Positions 8,777 to 17,405 of a stretch of 51,095 bases of DNA are shown here, one piece after another. Every line of letters starts with the position of its first letter. Position 1 is the first letter of the stretch. The notes beneath the pieces were generated by a model. That model was not told the origin of the DNA and searched no databases. It saw nothing but the letters and a program-made list of their open reading frames with translations. This DNA comes from Acidobacteriota bacterium. GTDB taxonomy: Bacteria; Acidobacteriota; Terriglobia; Acidiferrales; UBA7541. Position numbers and translations under genes: made by a program. The DNA lies in assembly GCA_021832085.1 (NCBI GenBank), contig JAKBLM010000025.1, positions 1 to 51,095 on the forward strand, in the 5' to 3' direction.

Positions 8777-10051
8777 TTACCGGGTGAAAATCGTGGCCTC
8801 GACGTTCATCCCCGGTCGAAGCACGTATTTCCCGCCGGGCAGCGGATTGAAGACGATCTTCACAGGAATTCGCTGCACCACCTTAACGAAATTCCCGGTG
8901 GCATTTTCTGGCGGCAGCAGGCTCATCCGTGCCCCGGTGGCGCCGGAAAGCGACTGGACACGAGCTGGAAACGATTTGCCGTACATGTCCACGTGGATTT
9001 CGGCGCGCTGACCGGGATGGACGTTGCCCAGTTGCGTCTCCTTGAAATTCGCGCGTACCCACACCGTATTTAGCGGAATGATGGCAAATACCTCCTGCCC
9101 GGGCTCGAGGATCTGGCCCGGCTCGACCTCCTTGTGGGTCACTACACCGTCAGTCGGGGCAACGATTGTCGTGTAGCTGAGCTCCAGCTCGGCCGCCTGC
9201 AGATTTGCTTTCGCCTTGGCGACGTTCGCGTTTGCCGAGTGCGCGTCCGCCCTGCGCATCGGCACCTGGTGGACGTTGGCCAGCGCCTCGCTGAGATGCG
9301 CCTTCGCCAGTCCGATCTGTGACTCGGCAGCCACCATCGCCGCGCGATCGATGGCCACCTGGTGCTTGGCCTCGGCGAGCTGTTCTTCCGAGGCTTTCAA
9401 CTCGCTGGCCGCGCTCTTGGCCGCCGCGACATAGGAGTCGTACTGCAGCTCGGAAATTTCCGCTTTGGCAACGAGCGGCTTCATGCGGCTCCAGTCGGCT
9501 TGGGCTCGCGCATTCTCCGCCTTGTTCTTGTTGACTTGTGCCTCGGCGTAAGCGAGCCCGGCCGTCGACGCGGTCGTATAAGCAAGCCGGGCACGATCGT
9601 ATTCCGCCTTGGCCGCGTTGATCTCGGCTCGGGCAGCCTCGATGGCGCTATGCGTCGTGCCTTGGGCGAGCGGAACACCAACCTGCGCCGCCCGCGCCTG
9701 CGCCTCGGCCAGTTCCAGTGCGGCGCGTGCCTGTGCCACCCTTGCCTCGTAATCCCGCGGGTCGATCTTGATGAGGACCTGGCCGGCGTGGACGTATTGA
9801 TTCCGGCGAACGAAAACCTTGCTGACGGAGCCATAAACCTTGGAAGCGATGGGGGTGATGTTTCCGTCGATTTCGGCGTCGTCGGTTGTGACCCGGCCAT
9901 GCAGGTAATACCAGATACCCCCAATAACGGCTAGCAGCAACACGAGGCCGATGATTACCGCGCGGCGGAAGCGGGGCTGTGCCCATCGGCCTTTTTTCGA
10001 CCGCTCGGAAGCATTCGGGTCAGTTGTCGGTTCGGTCACATTCGTGCCCAT
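8777..10051 (-). CDS. HlyD/EmrA-type membrane fusion protein
   Basis: Periplasmic adaptor of a tripartite exporter, anchored by one N-terminal membrane helix (about residues 30-50, IIGLVLLLAVIGGIWYYL). It begins the lipoyl/barrel-sandwich half with DDAEIDGNITPIASKVYGSV, continues through a long alpha-helical hairpin rich in Ala/Glu/Lys (about 95-270), and returns with SYTTIVAPTDGVVTHKEVEPGQ and a beta-barrel domain. At 424 residues it fits EmrA-like proteins, which pair with MFS pumps. It starts 12 bp after the tolC stop, so the two form an operon. No inner-membrane transporter gene is adjacent, so the pump partner must be encoded elsewhere or be missing. Confidence 0.92.
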   Translation of the reverse strand: MGTNVTEPTTDPNASERSKKGRWAQPRFRRAVIIGLVLLLAVIGGIWYYLHGRVTTDDAEIDGNITPIASKVYGSVSKVFVRRNQYVHAGQVLIKIDPRDYEARVAQARAALELAEAQARAAQVGVPLAQGTTHSAIEAARAEINAAKAEYDRARLAYTTASTAGLAYAEAQVNKNKAENARAQADWSRMKPLVAKAEISELQYDSYVAAAKSAASELKASEEQLAEAKHQVAIDRAAMVAAESQIGLAKAHLSEALANVHQVPMRRADAHSANANVAKAKANLQAAELELSYTTIVAPTDGVVTHKEVEPGQILEPGQEVFAIIPLNTVWVRANFKETQLGNVHPGQRAEIHVDMYGKSFPARVQSLSGATGARMSLLPPENATGNFVKVVQRIPVKIVFNPLPGGKYVLRPGMNVEATIFTR

Positions 10052-10063
10052 CAGGAGTTCCTC

Positions 10064-11719
10064 TCATTTCACGTACAGATCCAGCATCTGGCCAGTGGCG
10101 CGAGCGAGTTCGGCCCTGGCTTCGTTGTAGCGATAGAGTGCGCCGATCTGGTTGTTGTTGGCGCGGGCGAGCGCGTTCTGTGCGCTCACAACCTCGATAT
10201 TGTCGGCCACACCCGCCTGGAAACGGTCCCGGGCCTGCGAAACCTCCTCGCGCGCCAGCACGACGCCCAGGTTGGCAACTTTGACTTCGTGGAGCGCGGC
10301 ATCCAGGTCCGCTACCGCCGTTTTCACCTGGAGCGCGATCTGGTTCGTGAGGTCGATTTTCTGCTGCACCAGACTCGCCAGATTGAGTCGGGCGTTGGCC
10401 TCCTGGGCGTGAATGCGTCCGCCGGTGAAGATCGGCAGTTGGATGTCTGCCTGATAGACGTAGGTAGGGATTACTGTGGTGGCCGAGATGCCTTCCTGGA
10501 GATATTGTCCGGTGAAGTCGAGTGTCGGCAGTTTCTGCTCGCTCACCGCCATCCGGTCGAATTCCAGGCTCCGCTCCTGTGCGTCAATCGCCTTCATCTC
10601 CGGCCGGTTTGTGATCGCCATGGCAATGCTCTGTTTCGCGGTGAAGGGCGGAGTCCGGTAGAAACTCATCTGGTCGGTCAGAACCAGGTGCGTGTGCGGG
10701 TCGACGTTGAGCAACCGGGCCAGGCCGTAGAGCGACGTTTTTTCGGTGGTCTGCGCCTGAATCAGGTTTTGGTCCTCGTTTTGCAATTCCACGTTTGCGC
10801 GCAGGGTGTCGAGCCCGGTGGCAACGCCATGCTTTTGCAGATCCCTGGCCTGCAGGTAGAGCGCCCGGGCCAGCCTCACGCGCGAGTGCGCCGCCCGCAC
10901 GCTGGCCATCGCGCGCAAGCTCGCCAGGTATTGGGAAACCACCAGCAGCGTCACCTGTTCGCGCACACTCATCCGGTTGGCGCCCGACGCAGTCACCAGG
11001 TGGTCAGCTGCCTGCAACTGGCGCCAGAGCGAGAGGTTGAAAATCGGCATCGAGAAGAACGTTCCCGCGCTGAAAACCTGAAAGGGCCCGAGGTGCTCGG
11101 GAAAACCCGCGAACGGTCTTCCAAAAGCTGTCTCGAGGTTGTCGCGCACTGCCTGGTCGCGCACATCAAGCGATGCCTGTGGGAGCAGGTCGGAACGCAC
11201 GATGTTCCGGTTTTCCTGGCTTTGGGCCAACTCGATCGCGCTGATCTGCACTTGCGGGTTCTGGCGTAGCGCCATCACCACGGCCGCGTGCAGCGTGAGT
11301 CGCAGCGTAAGTGGCGCCGCTTTCTTCGGCGCCGGCGCTTTTTGCGCCGGCATCCCTCGGGCCTTCAGTCGGCCCGGCATCAGTAGTCCTGCGGCGGCCA
11401 GCAAACAGACCACGCCTTTCGTTCTCCAGCCGCGTCGCTTCCCGGCGGGCTTGCCCTCGACCTCTTCGACAACTGCCCTCGCCAGGCAGCCCGCCGCCGA
11501 AAGCCGCGTTCCTGCCTGAGCCATCTTGCGAAGCAGTTCTTTGCCGTCCTCGTCGATAAAGCTGACGCCGGCCAGTTCAACCTGGACGGCGCGCGATCCG
11601 TGCATGGCCGCAGCTTGATTCCAGCTCTGTTCGAGTTCGGCGACCCACGGGCCTGCCAGCCGACCTTCGACGCGAATCAGGAGTTGTTCGCCCTGCTGTA
11701 GTTGCGTTGCCTTCATCAT
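10064..11719 (-). CDS. TolC-type outer membrane protein with N-terminal STAS-like domain
   Basis: A 551-residue fusion. Residues 3-88 resemble a STAS (anti-sigma-antagonist-like) domain: LLIRVEGRLAGPW, then VQVELAGVSFIDEDGKELL. The usual DSxG phospho-Ser site reads DEDG, so it cannot be phosphorylated there. A basic stretch and hydrophobic segment (KRRGWRTKGVVCLLAAAGLL, about 94-113) follow and look like an internal signal sequence. From about 135 the protein is an outer-membrane efflux channel with two coiled-coil repeats (LRQNPQVQISAIEL, and RDRFQAGVADNIEVVSAQNAL near the end). The ATG at 11719 (or 11716) is preferred over an in-frame TTG at 11800 because a candidate sigma54 promoter lies between. 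It forms an operon with hlyD. The STAS part may be a separate cytosolic product or remain attached. Confidence 0.85.
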   Translation of the reverse strand: MMKATQLQQGEQLLIRVEGRLAGPWVAELEQSWNQAAAMHGSRAVQVELAGVSFIDEDGKELLRKMAQAGTRLSAAGCLARAVVEEVEGKPAGKRRGWRTKGVVCLLAAAGLLMPGRLKARGMPAQKAPAPKKAAPLTLRLTLHAAVVMALRQNPQVQISAIELAQSQENRNIVRSDLLPQASLDVRDQAVRDNLETAFGRPFAGFPEHLGPFQVFSAGTFFSMPIFNLSLWRQLQAADHLVTASGANRMSVREQVTLLVVSQYLASLRAMASVRAAHSRVRLARALYLQARDLQKHGVATGLDTLRANVELQNEDQNLIQAQTTEKTSLYGLARLLNVDPHTHLVLTDQMSFYRTPPFTAKQSIAMAITNRPEMKAIDAQERSLEFDRMAVSEQKLPTLDFTGQYLQEGISATTVIPTYVYQADIQLPIFTGGRIHAQEANARLNLASLVQQKIDLTNQIALQVKTAVADLDAALHEVKVANLGVVLAREEVSQARDRFQAGVADNIEVVSAQNALARANNNQIGALYRYNEARAELARATGQMLDLYVK

Positions 11720-11751
11720 GGTTGTTCTCGGAGAAACCTCGTTGAGCAAGG

Positions 11752-11765
11752 GCAAATTTGTTTCC
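11752..11765 (-). promoter_or_regulatory. Candidate sigma54 (-24/-12) promoter of tolC-hlyD
   Basis: On the minus strand GGAAACAAATTTGC has GG at 11765-11764 and GC at 11753-11752 with exactly ten bases between, and TT before the GC. This meets the core of the sigma54 consensus TGGCAC-N5-TTGC, though the -24 element is weak (AGGAAA). Transcription would start near 11741, leaving a leader of about 22 bases before the ATG at 11719. The upstream gene encodes a sigma54 activator. Confidence 0.4.
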
Positions 11766-11870
11766 TCCTCTGCCGCGACTTCGGCAGGCAGAATAACCAA
11801 TTGTATACGATGTGGTTAGGACGCGCAGGGTCGCAGGAAATGGTTGGCAAATGCACAAAGGGAGCGACTG

Positions 11871-11899
11871 AATGTCGGCATTGTGCCGAAATGTCGGCA
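11871..11899. promoter_or_regulatory. Triple half-site cluster, likely activator binding site
   Basis: The direct repeat AATGTCGGCA occurs at 11871-11880 and 11890-11899, with the inverted half-site TGCCGA at 11884-11889 between them. TCGGCA-ttg-TGCCGA (11875-11889) is a perfect inverted repeat. The cluster lies just after the activator stop codon and about 105-135 bp upstream of the candidate -24 element, the normal place for an enhancer of an NtrC-type activator. Binding by the adjacent activator is an inference. Confidence 0.5.
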
Positions 11900-11900
11900 C

Positions 11901-13994
11901 TCAACGTCGTCTGGACTTTCTGGGCACTTCGCTAAGTGGGCCCGCCTCTGGCCGTTCGATTCCAAGTTTCCGCATGCGTGATTGGAGGGTTGTCCGCTTC
12001 ATGCCCAAGCGTGCGGCCGCGCCTCCAGGGCCGGCAATGCGCCAGTGGGTTTGCTGAAGAACTCGGAGGATGTGGTCCCGCTCCATGTCGACGAGTGCCG
12101 GTGAGGCGTTTTGGGGAGTGGCCGGCATTTGCAGCTCGGCCAGGGGTACGCGAAGGATCGAGCCAGGGGAAAGAATCACTGCTCGTTCGATCAGATTCTC
12201 CAACTCGCGCACGTTGCCCGGCCAAGGATATTGGGTCATGGCTTCGATGGCCTCGGGTGGAATCGTCTCGATATGTTTGTTGGCGAGCGCGGCGTGATTT
12301 TGGGCGAAGTAGTTGGCCAAAAGCGGAATATCTTCGACGCGCTCGCGAAGCGGCGGCACGCGAATAGGAAAGATGTGGATACGGTAGTAGAGATCGTCTC
12401 GAAATTCGCGTGCGGCGACCATCGATGCCAGATCGCGATTGCTGGCCGCCACCAGGCGCACGTCGACGCGGAGGGTTTGGCTCGAACCCAGGCGTTCGAA
12501 TTCGCGCTCCTGGAGCACCCGTAGCAGCTTCGGCTGCAACTCGAGCGGAATATCGCCGATCTCATCGAGAAAAAGCGTGCCCTGGTCGGCCAACTCGAAG
12601 CGGCCGATGCGGCGCGAGATGGCCCCGGTAAAGGCGCCCTTCTCGTGCCCGAAAAGTTCCGACTCCAGCAGTCCGGTCGGAATCGCGGCGCAATTGAGTT
12701 TCACAAAGTTGCGCGTGCGGCGCCCGCTGAGCTGGTGCGTCAGCCGCGCGAGCAGTTCCTTTCCTGTCCCGGTTTCGCCGAGCAGCAACACGGTGGTTTC
12801 GGTTGGGGCCACCTTCCGCACCTGCTCAATGGCGCGCCTCCAAGCCGGACTTTCGCCAATGATCTCGTCCAGGCCATATTCGGCGCGCAGTTCGTCCTCC
12901 AGATAGAGTTTCTCCTCGGCCAGGCGATCTTTCTGTTGTTCGATCTTCTGGAAGGCAAGCGCGTTTTCCACGGCGATGGCAATCTGATCGGCCACCTGGC
13001 GCAGAAAATCGACGTCTTCCTGGGAAAAGGCGCTCTCGCGGAGACTGGCCAGGTTCAATGTGCCGAGCGGCCCGGTGCGCCCGACCAGCGGCAGGCAGAG
13101 TACCGAGCGCAAGCCCTCGGCTTCGATGGCGCTGTGCGGATAGCGTTCGAGTTCCGCACGGTTGAGCAGCAGGGGCTGCCGGCGCCGGAAAGCCTCGCCC
13201 GAGGGCGCCACGTCGAGCGGGACGGTCATCTCCTCACGGATCAGTCCTTTGCCCGTGGGAAAATCCAGCGCGCGGATCCGCATGCGGTTGCGTTCCGCCT
13301 CGTGCAGGGCCAGGCTGGCGAATTCGCAGTCGAAGAGCTGGCGCAGGCTGCTGGAAATGGCGGCGAAAAGCTCGCGCAGGTCCAGCCGCGAGACGACGGC
13401 GTTGTTCAGGTCGAGCAGCGTGCGCAGGCGGTCCCTCTCGCGGGCCAAGCGGCGCTGGTAGGATTGGACCTCCTGATGATGAAGCGCATTATCGACCGCG
13501 ACGGCCACCTCGCGCGCCACGCTGCCCAGAAACTCCAGATCATATTCGCCGTTTCCCGCTTCGTGCGTCGCGGCGAAGGCAATCGCGCCCAGTCTCCTGT
13601 GGGCTGTCGTCAGTGGCAGCATGCAGACAAAACGGATGCCCTGCTCGCGCCAATAGGGAATCAGGGCAGGGAACCGGTCTTCGTGTTCGAGATTTTCGAG
13701 CAGCAGGGGCTGTTGCGTTTGCCACACCAGGCCGGCGGGCGATTCGTCGACCGGGAGCCCTTCGGGAATCGGAAGCGGCGGAAGCGGGCCGCGCAGCATG
13801 TGCAGCCGCATCCGGCCAGCCGCCGGATCGTGCAGGATCAGGCTGACAACTTCGAAGGGAGCAACCGGTTGCAGGCGAAGCGCGAGGTCTTCGAGCAGGT
13901 CGGCGAGGTCGCGATGCAGCAGGATTGACTGCGAGACTTCGACCAGCGCCCGCAGTCGGTCGCTCGCCGCGTCTTGATGCGATCGTTCGTTCAT
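11901..13994 (-). CDS. Sigma54-dependent activator with two GAF domains
   Basis: Enhancer-binding protein of 697 residues. Two GAF sensor domains (about 15-175 and 190-350) precede a coiled linker, an AAA+ domain with Walker A GETGTGKE (406-413), the sigma54-contact loop GAFTGA (453-458) and Walker B GTLFLDEIGD, and a C-terminal Fis-type helix-turn-helix (GGAAARLGMKRTTLQSRMRKLG). There is no receiver domain, so it resembles FhlA or NorR, which sense small molecules directly. It lies between moaA and the tolC-hlyD operon on the same strand and probably controls the latter. The ligand is unknown. FhlA regulation has a known molybdate link, but the nearness of moaA alone proves nothing. Confidence 0.93.
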   Translation of the reverse strand: MNERSHQDAASDRLRALVEVSQSILLHRDLADLLEDLALRLQPVAPFEVVSLILHDPAAGRMRLHMLRGPLPPLPIPEGLPVDESPAGLVWQTQQPLLLENLEHEDRFPALIPYWREQGIRFVCMLPLTTAHRRLGAIAFAATHEAGNGEYDLEFLGSVAREVAVAVDNALHHQEVQSYQRRLARERDRLRTLLDLNNAVVSRLDLRELFAAISSSLRQLFDCEFASLALHEAERNRMRIRALDFPTGKGLIREEMTVPLDVAPSGEAFRRRQPLLLNRAELERYPHSAIEAEGLRSVLCLPLVGRTGPLGTLNLASLRESAFSQEDVDFLRQVADQIAIAVENALAFQKIEQQKDRLAEEKLYLEDELRAEYGLDEIIGESPAWRRAIEQVRKVAPTETTVLLLGETGTGKELLARLTHQLSGRRTRNFVKLNCAAIPTGLLESELFGHEKGAFTGAISRRIGRFELADQGTLFLDEIGDIPLELQPKLLRVLQEREFERLGSSQTLRVDVRLVAASNRDLASMVAAREFRDDLYYRIHIFPIRVPPLRERVEDIPLLANYFAQNHAALANKHIETIPPEAIEAMTQYPWPGNVRELENLIERAVILSPGSILRVPLAELQMPATPQNASPALVDMERDHILRVLQQTHWRIAGPGGAAARLGMKRTTLQSRMRKLGIERPEAGPLSEVPRKSRRR

Positions 13995-14038
13995 CTCGAC
14001 TCAATTCCTTCCGCTGGCGCTTGCAAGTGGTCCGTGCT

Positions 14039-15082
14039 TCAGCCACCGCGGGTGTGCATTTCCAGGTGGGGATCGCGTCGCAGGTTTTCGATTGTCACCA
14101 GCGGGCCGCGGGTGCGCGCCTCGCGCCTCTGCTCGGCGCCGCGGTCGCTTCTTGCAGTCCAAACCTCGGCCAACAGTTTGGCGATCTCTTCTCGGCTCGC
14201 GCCCCGGCGGAGTGGCCCGCGGAGATCCGTGCCGGCCAGGGCATAGAGGCAGAGGTACCACATGCCATCGGCTGTCAGCCGGCTGCGGTCGCAGGTGCGG
14301 CAAAAGGGCGAGGTGACCGAAGCGATGATGCCGAAGCAGGTGCCGTCGCGGAGCCGAAAGCGTTCGGCAGGAGCGGTGCCATCGGGCGGCAGCGGTTCGA
14401 CGGCGCCGTGACGGCGCTCGATCCGGGCAAGAATTTCGTCACGCGGAATCACCTGGTCCGGCGTCCAGAGCGTGGCGCCTCCCACGTCCATGTACTCGAT
14501 GAATCTGACTTCGCCGCCGATGCTGCGGCCGAATTCGAGGATCTCGAGGATCTCGTCGTCGTTGAGCCCGCCTATCACCACCGTGTCGATTTTCAAGCGC
14601 TCGAATCCTGCCGCGCCAGCCGCGCGAATTCCTTCCAACACGCGGTCGTGAAGATTCTGGCGCGTGAGCGCCAGGAATCGCTCCGGCCGCAGCGTATCCA
14701 GGCTGACGGTGACGCGCGTGAGCCCGGCCTCACGAAGCAGCTGTGCCGATTGGGCCAGCAAAACGCCGTTGGTGGTGAGTGCAATTTCGCGGAGGCGGCC
14801 GTTCGCGGCGAGGAGCCGCACCAGTCGGTGGACATCGTGCCGCAGCAGCGGCTCCCCTCCGGTCAGGCGCACCTTGCTGACCCCTGCATCGGCGAAGATG
14901 TCGGCGAGTTGCGCGATCTCTTCGTAAGTCAGCAGGTCGCTCCGGCGCAGCCAGTGGTATTCCTCCTCCGGCATGCAGTAGCGGCAACGGAGATTGCAGC
15001 GGTCGGTCACCGACACGCGCAGTTGGCCGAGCGGACGGCCGAGTGCGTCGCGAAGGAGCTCGGGATGAGTGGCTGCGGACAT
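14039..15082 (-). CDS. moaA: GTP 3',8-cyclase (molybdenum cofactor step 1)
   Basis: Radical SAM enzyme that turns GTP into 3',8-cyclo-GTP. The radical SAM cluster is in DRCNLRCRYCMP (C29, C33, C36); LTGGEPLLR and VSLDTL are further family motifs. The second iron-sulphur cluster is held by SPFCRTCDRSRL and the Cys of YLCLYA. The chain ends in the conserved Gly-Gly tail that inserts in the active site. With the ATG at 15082 the product is 347 residues; the frame stays open to 15202 but the extra part is unlike the family. No other moa/moe gene is in the window. The activator gene follows after 44 bp. Confidence 0.95.
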   Translation of the reverse strand: MSAATHPELLRDALGRPLGQLRVSVTDRCNLRCRYCMPEEEYHWLRRSDLLTYEEIAQLADIFADAGVSKVRLTGGEPLLRHDVHRLVRLLAANGRLREIALTTNGVLLAQSAQLLREAGLTRVTVSLDTLRPERFLALTRQNLHDRVLEGIRAAGAAGFERLKIDTVVIGGLNDDEILEILEFGRSIGGEVRFIEYMDVGGATLWTPDQVIPRDEILARIERRHGAVEPLPPDGTAPAERFRLRDGTCFGIIASVTSPFCRTCDRSRLTADGMWYLCLYALAGTDLRGPLRRGASREEIAKLLAEVWTARSDRGAEQRREARTRGPLVTIENLRRDPHLEMHTRGG

Positions 15083-15246
15083 AAGCGAACGCTTGGCGAT
15101 TTGATGGTAGAGGTCGCCGGCCCGCTTCGTCAAACCGCGCCGGGCCGCGCCGAATACGGTTTTCGTTGACACTGGAGGCGCAAAACAGCAAAGATTCGGC
15201 AAGCCTCAACACCGCAAACGATTCTCGAACTGAAGGAGCGCACCCC

Positions 15247-17274
15247 ATGGACAACGTGCGGCCGTCGAGCGTGCGAAGGAAAGCAGGTTTGCGTGGTGGG
15301 ATAGCCGTTCTCGCACTGCTTCTTGCGGCGGGCCTTGCCCTCGGCGACCAAAAACCTGCGCCAAAGACGTCCGCGCCGCCGGCCCCAGCCCAGGCCGCGC
15401 CGCCTGCACAAACCGTGCCGGCCGTGCCCCAGGCCGCGCTGATGACCAAGGCTGATATCGGCGCCTTCCTCGACGGCATCGTTCCGCTCCAGCTTGCCAG
15501 GGATGACGTTGCCGGTGCCGTGGTGGTGGTGGTGAAAGACGGCCACGTGATGTTCGAGCAGGGGTACGGCTATGCCGATGTGAAGACCAAGCGCCCCATT
15601 TCACCGACCGCGACGCTCTTCCGTGTGGGCTCGATTTCGAAGCTTTTCACCTGGACCGCAGTGATGCAACTGGTCGAGCAAGGCAAGCTACGGCTCAATC
15701 ACAACGTGAACGACTATCTCGATTTCCGCATTCCCGCCACCTATTCGCGGCCGATCACCCTCCGCGATCTGATGACCCATACCCCCGGCTTCGAAGAAGC
15801 CATCGACGATCTCTTCGTTCCCGCTCCGGCGGATCTGGTGCCGCTCTCCAGCTACGTGAAGGCTCATCTTCCCGCGCGCATCTTTCCGCCCGGAACGGTG
15901 CCGGCCTATTCGAACTATGGCGCGGCGCTGGCCGGCTATATCGTGCAGCGCGTTTCGGGGATGCCGTTCGACGAATATGTCGAGAAAAACATCTTCGGCC
16001 CGCTCGGCATGGCGCATTCAAGTTTCCGGCAGCCGCTGCCCGCTCCGCTCCGGCCGCTCGCGTCGAAAGGTTATTTCGTTGCTTCAGGCCCGCCGGGCAA
16101 GTACGAGATCGTCCAGGCATTTCCGGCCGGCAGCCTCGCGTCCACCGGAGACGATATGGCACATTTCATGATTACCGAGCTCAACCAGGGTCGCTACGAC
16201 GATGCTCGCATCCTCAACCCGTTAGCCGCGGAAGCGATGCAATCGCGCCAGTTCGGCCTGGTGCCGTCGATGAACGGCATGTGTCTGGGGTTCTACGAGG
16301 AGTCGCGCAACGGCCATCGCATCTTCGGCCATGGCGGCGACACCGTATACTTCCATAGCGACCTGCACCTGATGCCCTACGCCGATCTCGGCTTTTTCGT
16401 CTCCTACAACAGTGCCGGACGCGACAACTCGGCCGTCGAGGCGCGTTCCTATCTCTGGAACCGCTTCCTCGATCGTTACTTTCCCTACACGCCGCCTGCG
16501 CCGGCGTTGCAGCTTACGAGCCGCGCCGACGCGGCTGACGTTGCCGGCAGCTACATCTCGAGCCGCGGCTGGCGCACCAGCTTCATGAAATTCGCTTCGG
16601 TGCTGGGCGAAGTCCACGTGCATGCCAACCCCGACGGCACGCTCGAGGCAAGCGGTTTCAAGAGCCTGAACGGCGAGGTGAAAACGTGGAAGGAAGTGGC
16701 GCCGATGATCTGGCGCGACGTGGGCGGCCAGAGCCGGTTGGCATTTCGTCGCGATCCGTCGGGCCGATGGGAGATCGTGACGGATTTTCCGGCTGTCGTC
16801 TACCAGCGTGTGCCGTTGCTCGAAAGCGGTTGGGTGGTGGAAACGATGTTTTTCGCGATCGGTGCGATTTTCCTGTTGGCACTCGCGCTGTGGCCCGTGG
16901 CCGCACTGGTGCGCCGCCGTTATGGCGCGCGGCTGCAAATGGCTCCCGCCGACCGGATGGTGCGGCGCCTGGTGAAGCTGGCCTGCGCAGCCGACCTTGT
17001 GGTGTTGCTCGGCTGGCTAGTCTTCCTCAGCCTGGCGGGAAGGGAACCGGGATCGCTGACCGACCGGCTGTATCCCTTCCTCTACCTGCTGATGGCCTTG
17101 GGAATTGTTGGTGTGCTGGGCGCGGTGGTCGCGATCTACAACGGATTCCGTTCCTGGGTGCGGCACGAGCGCTGGTGGTGGGCACGCGTGACGAGCTTGT
17201 GCGTGGCGCTGGCGGGAATCGGCTACCTGTGGATCATCTTCAGCATGAACCTGCTGAAGGTCGGAAGATTCTAG
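15247..17274 (+). CDS. Secreted/membrane serine hydrolase, beta-lactamase fold
   Basis: A 675-residue class C beta-lactamase-like hydrolase (Pfam beta-lactamase family, as in esterases and D-aminopeptidases). A signal peptide or anchor is seen at residues 10-33, followed by an Ala/Pro-rich linker. The catalytic motifs are S129-x-x-K132 (VGSISKLF), Y222-S-N224 (PAYSNYG) and H363-G-G (FGHGGD). After about residue 535 come four hydrophobic segments, so the enzyme is tethered to the membrane by its C-terminus with the active site outside. AAGGAG at 15233-15238 supports the ATG at 15247. The substrate is unknown; peptidoglycan peptides or D-amino-acid peptides are typical. It is divergent from moaA and convergent with the Ntn-hydrolase gene. 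Confidence 0.85.
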   Translation: MDNVRPSSVRRKAGLRGGIAVLALLLAAGLALGDQKPAPKTSAPPAPAQAAPPAQTVPAVPQAALMTKADIGAFLDGIVPLQLARDDVAGAVVVVVKDGHVMFEQGYGYADVKTKRPISPTATLFRVGSISKLFTWTAVMQLVEQGKLRLNHNVNDYLDFRIPATYSRPITLRDLMTHTPGFEEAIDDLFVPAPADLVPLSSYVKAHLPARIFPPGTVPAYSNYGAALAGYIVQRVSGMPFDEYVEKNIFGPLGMAHSSFRQPLPAPLRPLASKGYFVASGPPGKYEIVQAFPAGSLASTGDDMAHFMITELNQGRYDDARILNPLAAEAMQSRQFGLVPSMNGMCLGFYEESRNGHRIFGHGGDTVYFHSDLHLMPYADLGFFVSYNSAGRDNSAVEARSYLWNRFLDRYFPYTPPAPALQLTSRADAADVAGSYISSRGWRTSFMKFASVLGEVHVHANPDGTLEASGFKSLNGEVKTWKEVAPMIWRDVGGQSRLAFRRDPSGRWEIVTDFPAVVYQRVPLLESGWVVETMFFAIGAIFLLALALWPVAALVRRRYGARLQMAPADRMVRRLVKLACAADLVVLLGWLVFLSLAGREPGSLTDRLYPFLYLLMALGIVGVLGAVVAIYNGFRSWVRHERWWWARVTSLCVALAGIGYLWIIFSMNLLKVGRF

Positions 17275-17405
17275 CGCCAGCCGGATACAACCGCTGCCGC
17301 GCTTTGCCTCGCGGGCCTACTGTTCGGCGCGGAGAGCATCGTCGGCGCGAATTGTACGCTTCGCTTTGGTCGAGGATAAATCGAAGGCGCCGTTTCGCCG
17401 GTCGG

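Noticed and set aside
11720..11800. Longer tolC start at a TTG (11800)
   Set aside because: It would place the candidate promoter inside the coding region, and the extra 27 residues do not belong to the STAS-like domain.
11797..11815. GTATAC-centred palindrome upstream of tolC as repressor site
   Set aside because: Only ATnGTATACnAT is symmetric; the outer bases do not pair about the same centre, so the match is weak.
12645..13928. 427-codon open frame opposite the sigma54 activator
   Set aside because: Antisense shadow of a clear GAF-AAA+ gene, with no recognisable domain.
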